From Deltaproteobacteria bacterium (GTDB lineage: Bacteria; Desulfobacterota; RBG-13-43-22): a DNA stretch of 32,896 nt. The stretch spans positions 1 through 32,896 of the forward strand of contig JACRBX010000032.1 in assembly GCA_016219225.1 (NCBI GenBank). The letters run 5' to 3'. The notes under the pieces are model-generated. The model was not told the origin of the DNA. It saw only the letters and a program-made list of their open reading frames with translations, and searched no databases. Made by a program: the position numbers and the translations under genes. Shown here piece after piece: positions 9,139 through 15,485 of this stretch (positions within the stretch are counted from its first letter, which is position 1; each line of letters begins with the position of its first letter).

Positions 9139-9169
9139 TGCCGCTTTCCGTCTTAAGGAGGATACTCAT

Positions 9170-9208
9170 AAAAAAGGCCCTCCAGTTCTCACAATCCATA
9201 GAGGGCCT
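9170..9208 (-). terminator. intrinsic terminator after the cold-shock gene
   Basis: On the minus strand an 8-bp stem AGGCCCTC/GAGGGCCT with an 18-nt loop is followed by a U-run. It lies 27 bp past the cspA stop and upstream of recN, separating the two transcription units. Confidence 0.75.
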
Positions 9209-9235
9209 CCAATCAAGATTCCGGGTTGGTTAATT

Positions 9236-9439
9236 CTATGCCTTCATGACATTGGCGGCCTGTGGACCTTTATCCCCATCTTTAACTTCGAACTCCACAT
9301 CTTGTCCTTGCTTCAAGGTTTTAAAACCATCCATCTGGATGGCCGAATAGTGAACAAAGACATCCGATCCCCCCTCCTGTTCAATAAACCCAAAACCCTT
9401 CGCATCATTAAACCATTTCACTTTCCCTTTACTCTTCAT
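9236..9439 (-). CDS. cold-shock domain protein (CspA family)
   Basis: A 67-residue single cold-shock domain, a small OB-fold protein that binds single-stranded RNA/DNA and melts RNA structure. The RNP1 motif KGFGFI is at residues 14-19 and RNP2 DVFVHY at 26-31, with the usual 'KVKWFN' start and 'GPQAANV' end. ATG 9439 is preceded by AAGGAGGGG; a second ATG at 9443 is out of frame. A promoter-like pair lies only about 25 bp upstream, so the leader appears short, unlike the long structured leaders of enterobacterial cspA. This gives no sequence support for RNA-thermometer control here. It is flanked by two intrinsic terminators and is probably monocistronic. Confidence 0.95.
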   Translation of the reverse strand: MKSKGKVKWFNDAKGFGFIEQEGGSDVFVHYSAIQMDGFKTLKQGQDVEFEVKDGDKGPQAANVMKA

Positions 9440-9464
9440 TCATGCCCCTCCTTATAAAAATAAA

Positions 9465-9492
9465 GCTATACGGAATCCCTATCCGTTGTCAG
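9465..9492 (-). promoter_or_regulatory. likely cspA promoter
   Basis: On the minus strand CTGACA (9492-9487) and TATAGC (9470-9465) are 16 bp apart, at 5 of 6 and 4 of 6 consensus positions. The predicted start near 9458 leaves a leader of about 20 nt that contains the Shine-Dalgarno sequence. Confidence 0.45.
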
Positions 9493-9504
9493 GCAGAATA
9501 AAAA

Positions 9505-9539
9505 AAAGGTAAAAAAGTCGTCCGCCCTTTTTTACCTTT
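9505..9539 (-). terminator. intrinsic terminator, end of the minor pilin operon (bidirectional in form)
   Basis: A perfect 13-bp stem (AAAGGTAAAAAAG / CTTTTTTACCTTT) with a 9-nt loop is flanked by A-runs on the left and T-runs on the right, so it could work in either direction. It lies 96 bp past the stop of the PilX-like gene, which it most likely serves, and just upstream of the cspA promoter. Confidence 0.8.
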
Positions 9540-9634
9540 ATTTTTTTTAACGAGTTTCATAGAGGAAATCAAATGTCTTTGACAGGAAAGCTAACATATC
9601 CTTTTTTGTTCTGTCAAGGATTTTTATTACTTTT

Positions 9635-10753
9635 CTAAATCTGAGACCAGCCCCCGATGACAAAGGAATAGGTCGGTGGGGTCGGCGGCAGAAAGGCCTT
9701 TGAAATCTGGGAAATCCTATGAAATAGGCAGCCGTCTAAGGGCCCGATAGTGCCCTGGCAAACCATGGCCCCTCCCAGCTTTCCGGATCCCATGGATTGA
9801 ATCGAACCATTGGACCAAAACACCCCAAGAATTTCAGAGAAATCCTTAAGGTTAATATCCCGGCCGGCGATAAAGGCCGTATCCAGGGCACGGTCTCCCG
9901 GCAGCGCAGTCGAGCCGCTCAGGGTGATCGATCCCGTAACTACAAGAGTTACACCCGACAACTGGTTTCCGGTAAGGGTCAGATCGCCATCGACAAAAAC
10001 CAAAAGACCTTTCTGATCACCATTCAGGGTCAGGTTCTGATGACCCAGGAGAATCTGATTTCCCTCCTGTTGGGCTATGCTCCGATAGGCTTGAAATTCC
10101 TTTTCCGAGATCGGCGGAATATTCGGGGAAGAAAGATAATCCGAACGGGTCGGGTCCAGGGACTGGGTAACAGAAAATTGTCTTTTCTTGAGATCTTCAA
10201 TGATTGAAGGGGGATCGATGGCATATCCCCGGTTGGCATGGAGGTTCCCAAAAATTTCCAGGGTGTTTTTAAGTTGGAGTGTTCCGGCTGTCACCATGCC
10301 GGTCTGAAAAATGGAAGGCACTCCCGAGGCTCCCCCTGATTGGGTACCATAAATAGTGGCCCGAACCCGGGCCATAGAATTCTGGTTGGTCTCTTTTCCC
10401 ATCATAATGACTTCCGCATAGGTCGGTGTCACCTGGGGATCGTATCGCAAGTTTACAATCCAAAATTTGGTCCCCGGCCCGTTCGGACCCTGTGGTTCAG
10501 CCGCAGGCAAGTTCATTTCCTGGGCTGTTTTCCCCTGAAAAAAATAAAGGGGATTTTGACGATAAACCGACAAAAGCTGTTGCAATCCCGCTTCAGCCGC
10601 ATATAAGGCCTGGAGACTTTGATTATACTGGGAACTGATCTTGAGTTCGGTGGTGCTGTTAAGAAAGGCCGTGGTGCCCAAAAGGGTCAGAATCAACAAA
10701 CCCATCATGACTCCTATTAAGGCCGCCCCCTCTTGTTTTTTTAATGAAGACAT
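9635..10753 (-). CDS. PilX-like pilus assembly protein with a long C-terminal beta-rich domain
   Basis: The N-terminus has the PilX layout: a short basic leader ending KKQEG (cleavage after G9), a hydrophobic helix from ALIGVMMGLL, then 'ALYAAEAGLQQ', the hallmark of PilX_N proteins. The mature residue 5 is not Glu, as is common in PilX relatives. At 372 residues it is about twice the length of classical PilX. The extra part (about 185-330) is rich in short strands with repeated 'L.L.G..L.G..LV' spacing, suggesting a right-handed beta-helix that would be carried at or near the pilus tip. ATG 10753 follows AAGGAG. It is the last gene of a three-gene unit (FimT-like, PilW-like, PilX-like) and is followed by a strong terminator. 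Confidence 0.75.
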   Translation of the reverse strand: MSSLKKQEGAALIGVMMGLLILTLLGTTAFLNSTTELKISSQYNQSLQALYAAEAGLQQLLSVYRQNPLYFFQGKTAQEMNLPAAEPQGPNGPGTKFWIVNLRYDPQVTPTYAEVIMMGKETNQNSMARVRATIYGTQSGGASGVPSIFQTGMVTAGTLQLKNTLEIFGNLHANRGYAIDPPSIIEDLKKRQFSVTQSLDPTRSDYLSSPNIPPISEKEFQAYRSIAQQEGNQILLGHQNLTLNGDQKGLLVFVDGDLTLTGNQLSGVTLVVTGSITLSGSTALPGDRALDTAFIAGRDINLKDFSEILGVFWSNGSIQSMGSGKLGGAMVCQGTIGPLDGCLFHRISQISKAFLPPTPPTYSFVIGGWSQI

Positions 10754-10798
10754 GACACTCCTTTTCGTTTCATCCGAAGGGTTTCTTGCCTTTCCCGT

Positions 10799-11680
10799 TC
10801 AATTCCGTTTCATAATATAGGTGCTCAAGGTCAAACTATTTTTCTTGGCAGCTTGGGAAGCCGTTGGAGAAATCCCGATCCCGACGGAAACCTGAAGGTG
10901 AAATAATTCGGGTTTTATCGGGCTCACTCTTAAGTCGGTTATATCCTCCGCCAGGGGTTCAAAACCGCCGGCATTGATCTTTCTTTTCAAAACAGGGACA
11001 CCCAGGTCGTGATATTTTCCGCCCGGATCATTGTGATCATTAAAGACCGCATAACTGACCAGACTGATCTCACCGACCTCCGTTCCGGCCGGATAGGCCT
11101 TTTTCAGTCCCTGGTTGCCCGGTTGGAAAGGATCGGTATCGATAAGCAGGGTTGATCCTGATATCTTATCGATTTGGGCCAATTCAGGCGGTTTGCCGAT
11201 ATAAACCAGATCGGAACGGTTGTACTGGGCATTGGTTTCCGAGCTGTTTAAACCCAGTGGAAGGAAGGTATCACCGGCCAGGACCCCCTGGGAAAGGGTA
11301 GTGGGATTGGTATCGCCTGAGAGGACGATCAACAGAGAAAGGCTATCCGGGTTATTTCCCCCCGGAGTTAAGGTGGCAACCCCGCTCAGGGAGACGGTCT
11401 GGGGGACCTTGGGGATAAAGGAATCGGGAATCCAGGCGGTCAGACCGGCCAAGAAGGACGGATCCAAAGCCGGATACCCGGCGCTTCTGAAATCACGGGC
11501 GATTATTTCCAAAGCGGCCCGCAATCTTTGTTGTCTCTGGGTGATCCGGGCTTGTGTTTTATAGGCATCGGCCTGGGACAAAAAAATCTGGCAAACCGTA
11601 CCCAGAGCCACTCCTAAAAGGGTCAATGCGACCAGAACCTCCACCAGTGTAAATCCCCTGCGATTTTTTTTATTTTTCAT
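10799..11680 (-). CDS. PilW-like minor pilin (prepilin-type protein)
   Basis: A 293-residue prepilin: NRRG-FTLVEVLVALTLLG, with cleavage after G9, Phe as first mature residue and the conserved Glu5 at residue 14. A hydrophobic assembly helix follows, then 'RLRAALEIIARDFRSAGY', a segment characteristic of PilW proteins. The C-terminal part is a strand-rich globular domain. It probably primes pilus assembly as part of the minor pilin tip complex. The start lies 1 bp past the stop of the FimT-like gene, indicating translational coupling. The neighbours upstream and downstream are also minor pilins; no pilV or pilY1 gene is present between them. Confidence 0.85.
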   Translation of the reverse strand: MKNKKNRRGFTLVEVLVALTLLGVALGTVCQIFLSQADAYKTQARITQRQQRLRAALEIIARDFRSAGYPALDPSFLAGLTAWIPDSFIPKVPQTVSLSGVATLTPGGNNPDSLSLLIVLSGDTNPTTLSQGVLAGDTFLPLGLNSSETNAQYNRSDLVYIGKPPELAQIDKISGSTLLIDTDPFQPGNQGLKKAYPAGTEVGEISLVSYAVFNDHNDPGGKYHDLGVPVLKRKINAGGFEPLAEDITDLRVSPIKPELFHLQVSVGIGISPTASQAAKKNSLTLSTYIMKRN

Positions 11681-11681
11681 T

Positions 11682-12164
11682 TCAGCCTTCTTGGACTTTA
11701 GCCCTGCCCTGAGATGACAAGGTGATTCTTTTTTGACCCGCAGAATTTTTCAAGACGATGGTAGTCCCCACCACAGACCCCCGGGGGGAAAAAACCGGAT
11801 GATTAGTGCTGCTTGCTAAATCCACTCCTGGATAGTAATAAGGATTCCCTACCCTATTGAACTTCCGCAGCGTCCCTTCCTGGACCCCCGGCCAACGGGA
11901 AGTCCCGGAGAAAGATTCCCGTTCTAAAAAATAATGATCCTGTTCGGGGTCCATCTGAATGCGGTAAAAACAATTTTGCCCAATAGCTTTCATTCGGGCC
12001 AACTGAAAGTCAGAGATCACATTTTGCACCGCCCCTTCCAAACGATATTTAGGGATCAATTGGTTAAATCCATAACAACCGATTGAACCAAGCAAGCTGA
12101 TCAGGGACAGGGTAATAATCATCTCCAATAAAGAAAAACCGGCTTGATTATCTCTTCGTTGCAT
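11682..12164 (-). CDS. GspH/FimT-family pseudopilin
   Basis: A 160-residue type II secretion/type IV pilus pseudopilin. The leader ends NQAG (cleavage after G9) followed by FSLLEMIITLSLISLLG, with Glu5 at residue 14. The region 'AVQNVISDFQLARMKAIGQN' matches the GspH/FimT helix, and the tail 'ITLSSQGRAKV' matches the usual 'ltfsprGra' end. ATG 12164 has a strong Shine-Dalgarno AAGGAGGT at 12173-12180. It is the first of three tightly spaced minor pilin genes. The prepilin peptidase that would process it is encoded upstream, separated by a 212-bp repeat-containing gap. Confidence 0.88.
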   Translation of the reverse strand: MQRRDNQAGFSLLEMIITLSLISLLGSIGCYGFNQLIPKYRLEGAVQNVISDFQLARMKAIGQNCFYRIQMDPEQDHYFLERESFSGTSRWPGVQEGTLRKFNRVGNPYYYPGVDLASSTNHPVFSPRGSVVGTTIVLKNSAGQKRITLSSQGRAKVQEG

Positions 12165-12189
12165 CGTTGGTTACCTCCTTTCTTGGAAT

Positions 12190-12335
12190 ATTTATTTTTC
12201 CCAGCAGAGGCTCAGAGAACCCAGAGGCGAACCTCTTGTTCGCAAAGCGATAGGTTGGTTTTTCTTTGGCGGTTTTTCCCGCCAAAGAAAAAGATAAATT
12301 CTCTGTGTCCTCTGTGTCTCTGGGGTAAATGAATT
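12190..12335. repeat. intergenic repeat with 14-bp hairpin (CTCTGTG-type)
   Basis: Between the prepilin peptidase and FimT-like genes. A perfect 14-bp stem TTTTTCTTTGGCGG/CCGCCAAAGAAAAA (12259-12272 with 12279-12292, 6-nt loop) lies between a left stretch rich in CAGAGG-type words (12201-12230) and a right stretch CTCTGTGTCCTCTGTGTCTC (12301-12320). The outer stretches are roughly inverted relative to each other. No U-run follows the stem on the minus strand, so a repeat element or attenuator is more likely than a terminator. Confidence 0.5.
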
Positions 12336-12376
12336 AAATGAAAGGATTTTATTAAACGAACAGAAAAAGAAGACCC

Positions 12377-13156
12377 TTAACCGAGATACCAAATCAAAAG
12401 GGTTGGGCCGAAGAATAGGTGAATCACAGCCCCCAGGGAAAGAAAGGGGCCGAAAGGGATGGGGTAGGTGCGGTCTTTTTTCCAGATCAGGATCAGCCCA
12501 AGGCCCACCACAGTACCGGCCAGGGAACCCAACAAAAGGGTAACCAAAACCCCGGGCCAACCCAGGAAGGCACCGATCATGGCCAATAATTTGATATCCC
12601 CTCCCCCCAGTCCTTCTTTTCGGGCCAAACGCTCGTACCCCAAGGCCAAGAGCCAGAACAAACCACCGCCTAAGAGCAGGCCGATCAGAGAGGACCACCC
12701 GCCGGGGACCCCAATCAGCCAGGAAAGCGCCCAGCCAACGACTATACCGGGGAGGGTAATAACATCGGGGATGATCTGATGCGTCAAGTCGATCACTGAA
12801 ATGACCAAGAGGGCCCCGAAAAAAAGCAGGGCTTGAAAAAAGGCCCAGGAAAGGCCGAACTTCCAGCCAATCAGGACCGTTGCCAAACCATTCAGGCCTT
12901 CGACCACAGGATATTGATAGGAAATCGGACCATGACAATAGCGACATGATCCTTTTAATAGCAAAAAGCTTACCAAGGGCAGGTTATCCAGAACCGAAAG
13001 GGGATGTCGACAATGAGGGCATCGGGAACCGGGCCAGACAATGGATTCATCCAGGGGCAGACGATAGATGCAGACATTGTAAAAACTACCGAGAACCAAT
13101 CCGAGGAGCGCCAGGGCCAGATAAAACAATAGGGGATGAATAGCCAAAAGTGTCAC
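12377..13156 (-). CDS. pilD: type IV prepilin peptidase / N-methyltransferase
   Basis: Integral membrane aspartic protease that cleaves prepilin leaders after Gly and methylates the new N-terminus. 259 residues. The cytoplasmic loop near the N-terminus has two CxxC pairs (C46/C49 and C71/C74), as in bifunctional PilD proteins. The catalytic aspartates are D123 ('VIDLTHQIIPD') and D187 ('GGGDIKL'), 64 residues apart as in characterised TTCP enzymes. About eight membrane segments are visible. The start is uncertain: GTG 13156 is only 2 nt after AAAGGA, whereas a TTG at 13147 has better spacing. The Shine-Dalgarno lies in the tail of repeat R2. It probably processes the minor pilins encoded just downstream. 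Confidence 0.93.
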   Translation of the reverse strand: MTLLAIHPLLFYLALALLGLVLGSFYNVCIYRLPLDESIVWPGSRCPHCRHPLSVLDNLPLVSFLLLKGSCRYCHGPISYQYPVVEGLNGLATVLIGWKFGLSWAFFQALLFFGALLVISVIDLTHQIIPDVITLPGIVVGWALSWLIGVPGGWSSLIGLLLGGGLFWLLALGYERLARKEGLGGGDIKLLAMIGAFLGWPGVLVTLLLGSLAGTVVGLGLILIWKKDRTYPIPFGPFLSLGAVIHLFFGPTLLIWYLG

Positions 13157-13248
13157 AATCCTTTAATACGAAAATAAAGTTTCAAGATGCAAGCTTCGAG
13201 GGTGAAAAACCTTGAACCTTGAACCTTGAACCTTTTTTCATGAAGTGT
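13157..13248 (-). repeat. modular heptamer repeat, copy R2
   Basis: On the minus strand: head CTTCATGAAAAAAGG, three GGTTCAA 7-mers (plus-strand CCTTGAA from 13210 to 13230 plus a partial unit), CTTGCATCTTGAAACTTT, and tail TATTTTCGTATTAAAGGA. The tail abuts the prepilin peptidase start and supplies its Shine-Dalgarno sequence. Confidence 0.8.
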
Positions 13249-13255
13249 TATTTTC

Positions 13256-13284
13256 TGTATAAAAGTAAAGAGATCGTTTGACAA
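13256..13284 (-). promoter_or_regulatory. possible promoter for the prepilin peptidase
   Basis: On the minus strand TTGTCA (13284-13279) and TATACA (13261-13256) are 17 bp apart. The -35 box overlaps that of the divergent plus-strand promoter by five bases. The predicted transcript starts about 90 nt before pilD and would include repeat R2. Confidence 0.4.
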
Positions 13285-13307
13285 GGTTTTTTTCTTCAAG
13301 ATATAAT
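13278..13307 (+). promoter_or_regulatory. sigma70-type promoter towards the Sua5-family gene
   Basis: Perfect TTGACA (13278-13283) and perfect TATAAT (13302-13307) with an 18-bp spacer. The transcript would start near 13314 and run through repeats R3 and R4 before the coding start at 13678, giving a leader of about 365 nt. Confidence 0.6.
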
Positions 13308-13390
13308 GAACCGACTTTTTATTGGTGACCACTCGAACCAAATTGTGAACTTTATTGTCAGGGATAGAAACCCTGATATTCAGAATAAGC

Positions 13391-13522
13391 CCTCATGCCC
13401 CTTGGGGGCATCACGAAGCATGAAAAAGCGAATATCGAATATCGAATATCGAATCATGAATGTTGAAGGAGAGTTTCTTTTAAATTCCGAAATCCGAAAT
13501 TGGAATCTATTTTCGAACTAAA
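13391..13522 (+). repeat. modular heptamer repeat, copy R3
   Basis: A palindrome (ATGCCCC/GGGGCAT type) precedes the head CACGAAGCATGAAAA. Six consecutive 7-mers starting GAA follow from 13430 (three GAATATC, then GAATCAT, GAATGTT, GAAGGAG). Two TCCGAAA units come next, and the tail is CTATTTTCGAAC. It matches R1 over most of its length in the opposite orientation. Confidence 0.85.
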
Positions 13523-13672
13523 CCCTCATGACTCATTGGGTCACCACGAAGCATGAAAATTTTTTAGGCGATGGGCTATGGGCAAAATTAAATGGGTTTA
13601 TGGGCTTTATTCGCCTATAGCCTATAGCCTCGTGCCTATAGCCTGAATTTTTCTATTTTCGTATTAAAGGAG
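13523..13672 (+). repeat. modular heptamer repeat, copy R4
   Basis: Begins with a small palindrome (TGAC...GTCA) and the head CACGAAGCATGAAAAT. A TATGGGC-type array follows, then five 7-mers at 13613-13647 (GCCTATA twice, GCCTCGT, GCCTATA, GCCTGAA), then the tail CTATTTTCGTATTAAAGGAG. The tail supplies the Shine-Dalgarno of the Sua5-family gene. Together R2, R3, R4 and the divergent promoters fill the 520-bp gap between pilD and the next gene; a 71-codon frame at 13306-13521 is not a gene. Confidence 0.8.
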
Positions 13673-13677
13673 CTTTT

Positions 13678-14286
13678 ATGGTTTTCCGGATCAACTCTTC
13701 CAATCCCCAGAAGCGACTGATTGATAAGGCCGTCGACCTCTTAAAGGACGGAGGAGTCATCGCCTACCCGACCGATACGATCTACGGGTTCGGGTGTGAT
13801 ATGTACAACAAAAAAGCGATCCAACGTATCTACCAGATCAAAAAGAGAGACCTCCAAAAACCTTTCAGTTTTATCTGCTCGGATTTAAAAAACATCAGTT
13901 TATACGCCCAGGTCACCAATCAGGCCTATAAAATCATGAAACGTTGTCTGCCGGGGCCCTACACCTTTATCCTCCCGGGTACCAAACTGGTTCCCAAGAT
14001 CATGGTGACCAAAAGAAAGACCGTGGGCATCCGGGTGCCCAATAACAATATCTGCCTGTCTCTGGTCAAGACCCTGGGAAATCCGATCATCAGCACCAGC
14101 GTCGGACTCTCCGGCGGAGAAGTCTTTTCCGATCCTTCTTTGATCGAAGAAACCTTCGGTGCCCAAATCGATCTGACCATCGACGGGGGCATCCTGGCCA
14201 GCCAGCCGTCAACAATCATTTCTCTGATTGATGATGAGGTCGAGGTGATAAGGGAAGGGTTAGGAGAATTCCGTCAATTCTTATAA
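13678..14286 (+). CDS. Sua5/YciO/YrdC/YwlC family protein (threonylcarbamoyl-AMP synthase-like)
   Basis: A 202-residue single YrdC-like domain. Members make threonylcarbamoyl-AMP from Thr, bicarbonate and ATP for tRNA t6A37 synthesis, or are YciO-type relatives of unclear role. Visible marks: 'YPTDTIYGFGCD' (about residues 30-41), 'IKKRDLQKPFSF' (57-68), 'LPGPYTFIL' (87-95), 'VGIRVP' (112-117). Where TsaC proteins have the SxN motif, this one reads 'STSVGLSGG', so the Asn is replaced by Gly; that makes a YciO-type assignment possible. ATG 13678 follows AAAGGAG. No Sua5 C-terminal domain is present. Its last 13 nt overlap the convergent sppA gene. Confidence 0.82.
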   Translation: MVFRINSSNPQKRLIDKAVDLLKDGGVIAYPTDTIYGFGCDMYNKKAIQRIYQIKKRDLQKPFSFICSDLKNISLYAQVTNQAYKIMKRCLPGPYTFILPGTKLVPKIMVTKRKTVGIRVPNNNICLSLVKTLGNPIISTSVGLSGGEVFSDPSLIEETFGAQIDLTIDGGILASQPSTIISLIDDEVEVIREGLGEFRQFL

Positions 14287-15176
14287 AAAATAGGCGGGAT
14301 CAGGTTGAGTTGGGCCGGCCAATCGGTTTGAAGGGACTGGATGATCTCCCCGATCATTTTACTGAAAATAAGATCCCACACAGAGAGCCTTTTCTTTTCC
14401 GGATAAATCAATTTGACTTCGCCGGAAAGGCCGACCATCTTTTTAGTCAGGTCTATGGCGTCTTCGAAACTTCCCAATTCATCGATCAACCCCAGGGCCT
14501 TGGCCTGTTCTCCGGTGAAGATACGCCCATCGGCAATCTTCTCCACCTGTTCCCGGCTCAACTTTCGCCCTTTAACGACAACCTCGACAAATTGTTGATA
14601 GACATTGTTAATAACCTCTTCCAAAAGACGCCGCTCTTCCGGCGTCATCTCCCGTACCGGTGAACCGATGTCTTTATAAGGACCGCTTTTAACCGTTTCC
14701 CGGCTTACCCCGATTTTTTTAAGGAGTTCTTTAAAATTGGGCAGATCCAGGATTACCCCGATGCTTCCGGTCAAGGTTGCCGGATTGGCCACAATTTTAT
14801 TGGCTGCCAGGGCGACATAATATCCTCCGGAAGCCGCCACATTTCCCATGGAGGCCACCACTTTTTTCTTGGAAACGGTCCTCTGGATTTCTCGATAAAT
14901 CTCCTGGGACGCGGCGGTACCCCCTCCTGGGGAATCGATACGGAGAAGGATCGCCTTGACCCGGTCGTCTTTACGATATTTTTTTATTAACTCCACCACC
15001 GGCTTGGAATCGGAAATGATTCCTTTTATGGAGACCACCCCGATCCGATTTCCAAAGCGTAGGCTGGAATCCTCATCAAGGAGAAAAGATACCCCCCCGA
15101 ACAAAAGACCCAACCCCACAATCACCAAACCGGAAATCAGGATACCGAAAAGAATGGGGTGTTTTCTTTCTGACAA
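14274..15176 (-). CDS. sppA: signal peptide peptidase SppA (36-kDa type)
   Basis: Membrane-anchored serine protease that degrades cleaved signal peptides. 300 residues, the short single-domain form. One N-terminal membrane segment (about residues 8-30) is followed by the ClpP/crotonase-like fold with 'RIDSPGGG' (79-86), the nucleophile S116 in 'NVAASGGYY' and the general base K168 in 'SGPYKDIGSP'. The Ser-Lys spacing of 52 residues equals that of Bacillus SppA. The order cmk-rpsA-sppA on one strand recalls the proteobacterial cmk-rpsA region. About 310 bp of repeat-rich sequence separates it from rpsA. It overlaps the convergent Sua5-family gene by 13 nt. Confidence 0.93.
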   Translation of the reverse strand: MSERKHPILFGILISGLVIVGLGLLFGGVSFLLDEDSSLRFGNRIGVVSIKGIISDSKPVVELIKKYRKDDRVKAILLRIDSPGGGTAASQEIYREIQRTVSKKKVVASMGNVAASGGYYVALAANKIVANPATLTGSIGVILDLPNFKELLKKIGVSRETVKSGPYKDIGSPVREMTPEERRLLEEVINNVYQQFVEVVVKGRKLSREQVEKIADGRIFTGEQAKALGLIDELGSFEDAIDLTKKMVGLSGEVKLIYPEKKRLSVWDLIFSKMIGEIIQSLQTDWPAQLNLIPPIFYKN

Positions 15177-15485
15177 GGCCCTAACCTTAATAATAAGAAG
15201 TTATGAGTGAAGAGTTCGGAGCCAAATACTTAGCCAAAAAGAAATTTGGTAACAATTTAGCCCGTTGAAAATTTGTGACTTTCACCTGAAAATTCTGACT
15301 TTCTCATAGGTCATTCCCGTGAAAACGGGAATCCAGGTTCTTTTCAGCTCAGCATAACACCTGGATTCCCTTTTTCACGGGAATGACCGAGAAGTTATCG
15401 GTGTGTTTTCAAAAAGTTAAACTGATACGAGATTTTAAATTCTGGATTTTTAGCCTCACCAGAATATCAAGACCAGTTTATAAAA
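15177..15485. other. rpsA-sppA intergenic region: inverted repeat and weak terminator
   Basis: Holds the 30-bp inverted repeat listed separately and, nearer rpsA, a 7-bp stem ATTCTGG/CCAGAAT (15439-15445 with 15459-15465, 13-nt loop) followed on the minus strand only by a mixed A/T stretch. The latter may end the rpsA transcript weakly. No gene is seen. Confidence 0.5.
15309..15388. repeat. 30-bp inverted repeat of the ATTCCCG...CGGGAAT type
   Basis: Arms at 15309-15338 and 15359-15388 match at 29 of 30 positions when one is inverted, with a 20-nt centre. Each arm contains its own smaller palindrome (ATTCCCGTGAAAACGGGAAT in the left arm), the pattern of the widespread dRS3-like repeats. Transcribed, the pair would form a very stable hairpin between rpsA and sppA. 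A truncated relative (GTCATTCCCG) occurs at 24134-24143 inside repeat R6. Confidence 0.85.

Noticed and set aside
12192-12947. Minus-strand frame of 251 codons alongside the prepilin peptidase
   Set aside because: It is the out-of-frame shadow of the prepilin peptidase gene extended through a repeat; the pilD frame carries all catalytic motifs.
13306-13521. Short plus-strand frame of 71 codons just after a strong promoter
   Set aside because: It consists of repeat R3 sequence; the 7-bp period is not a multiple of three, so the frame is not protein-like. It begins inside the -10 box.
13391-13672. Possible CRISPR array
   Set aside because: The units are 7 bp, contiguous and without spacers, and no cas genes are nearby.
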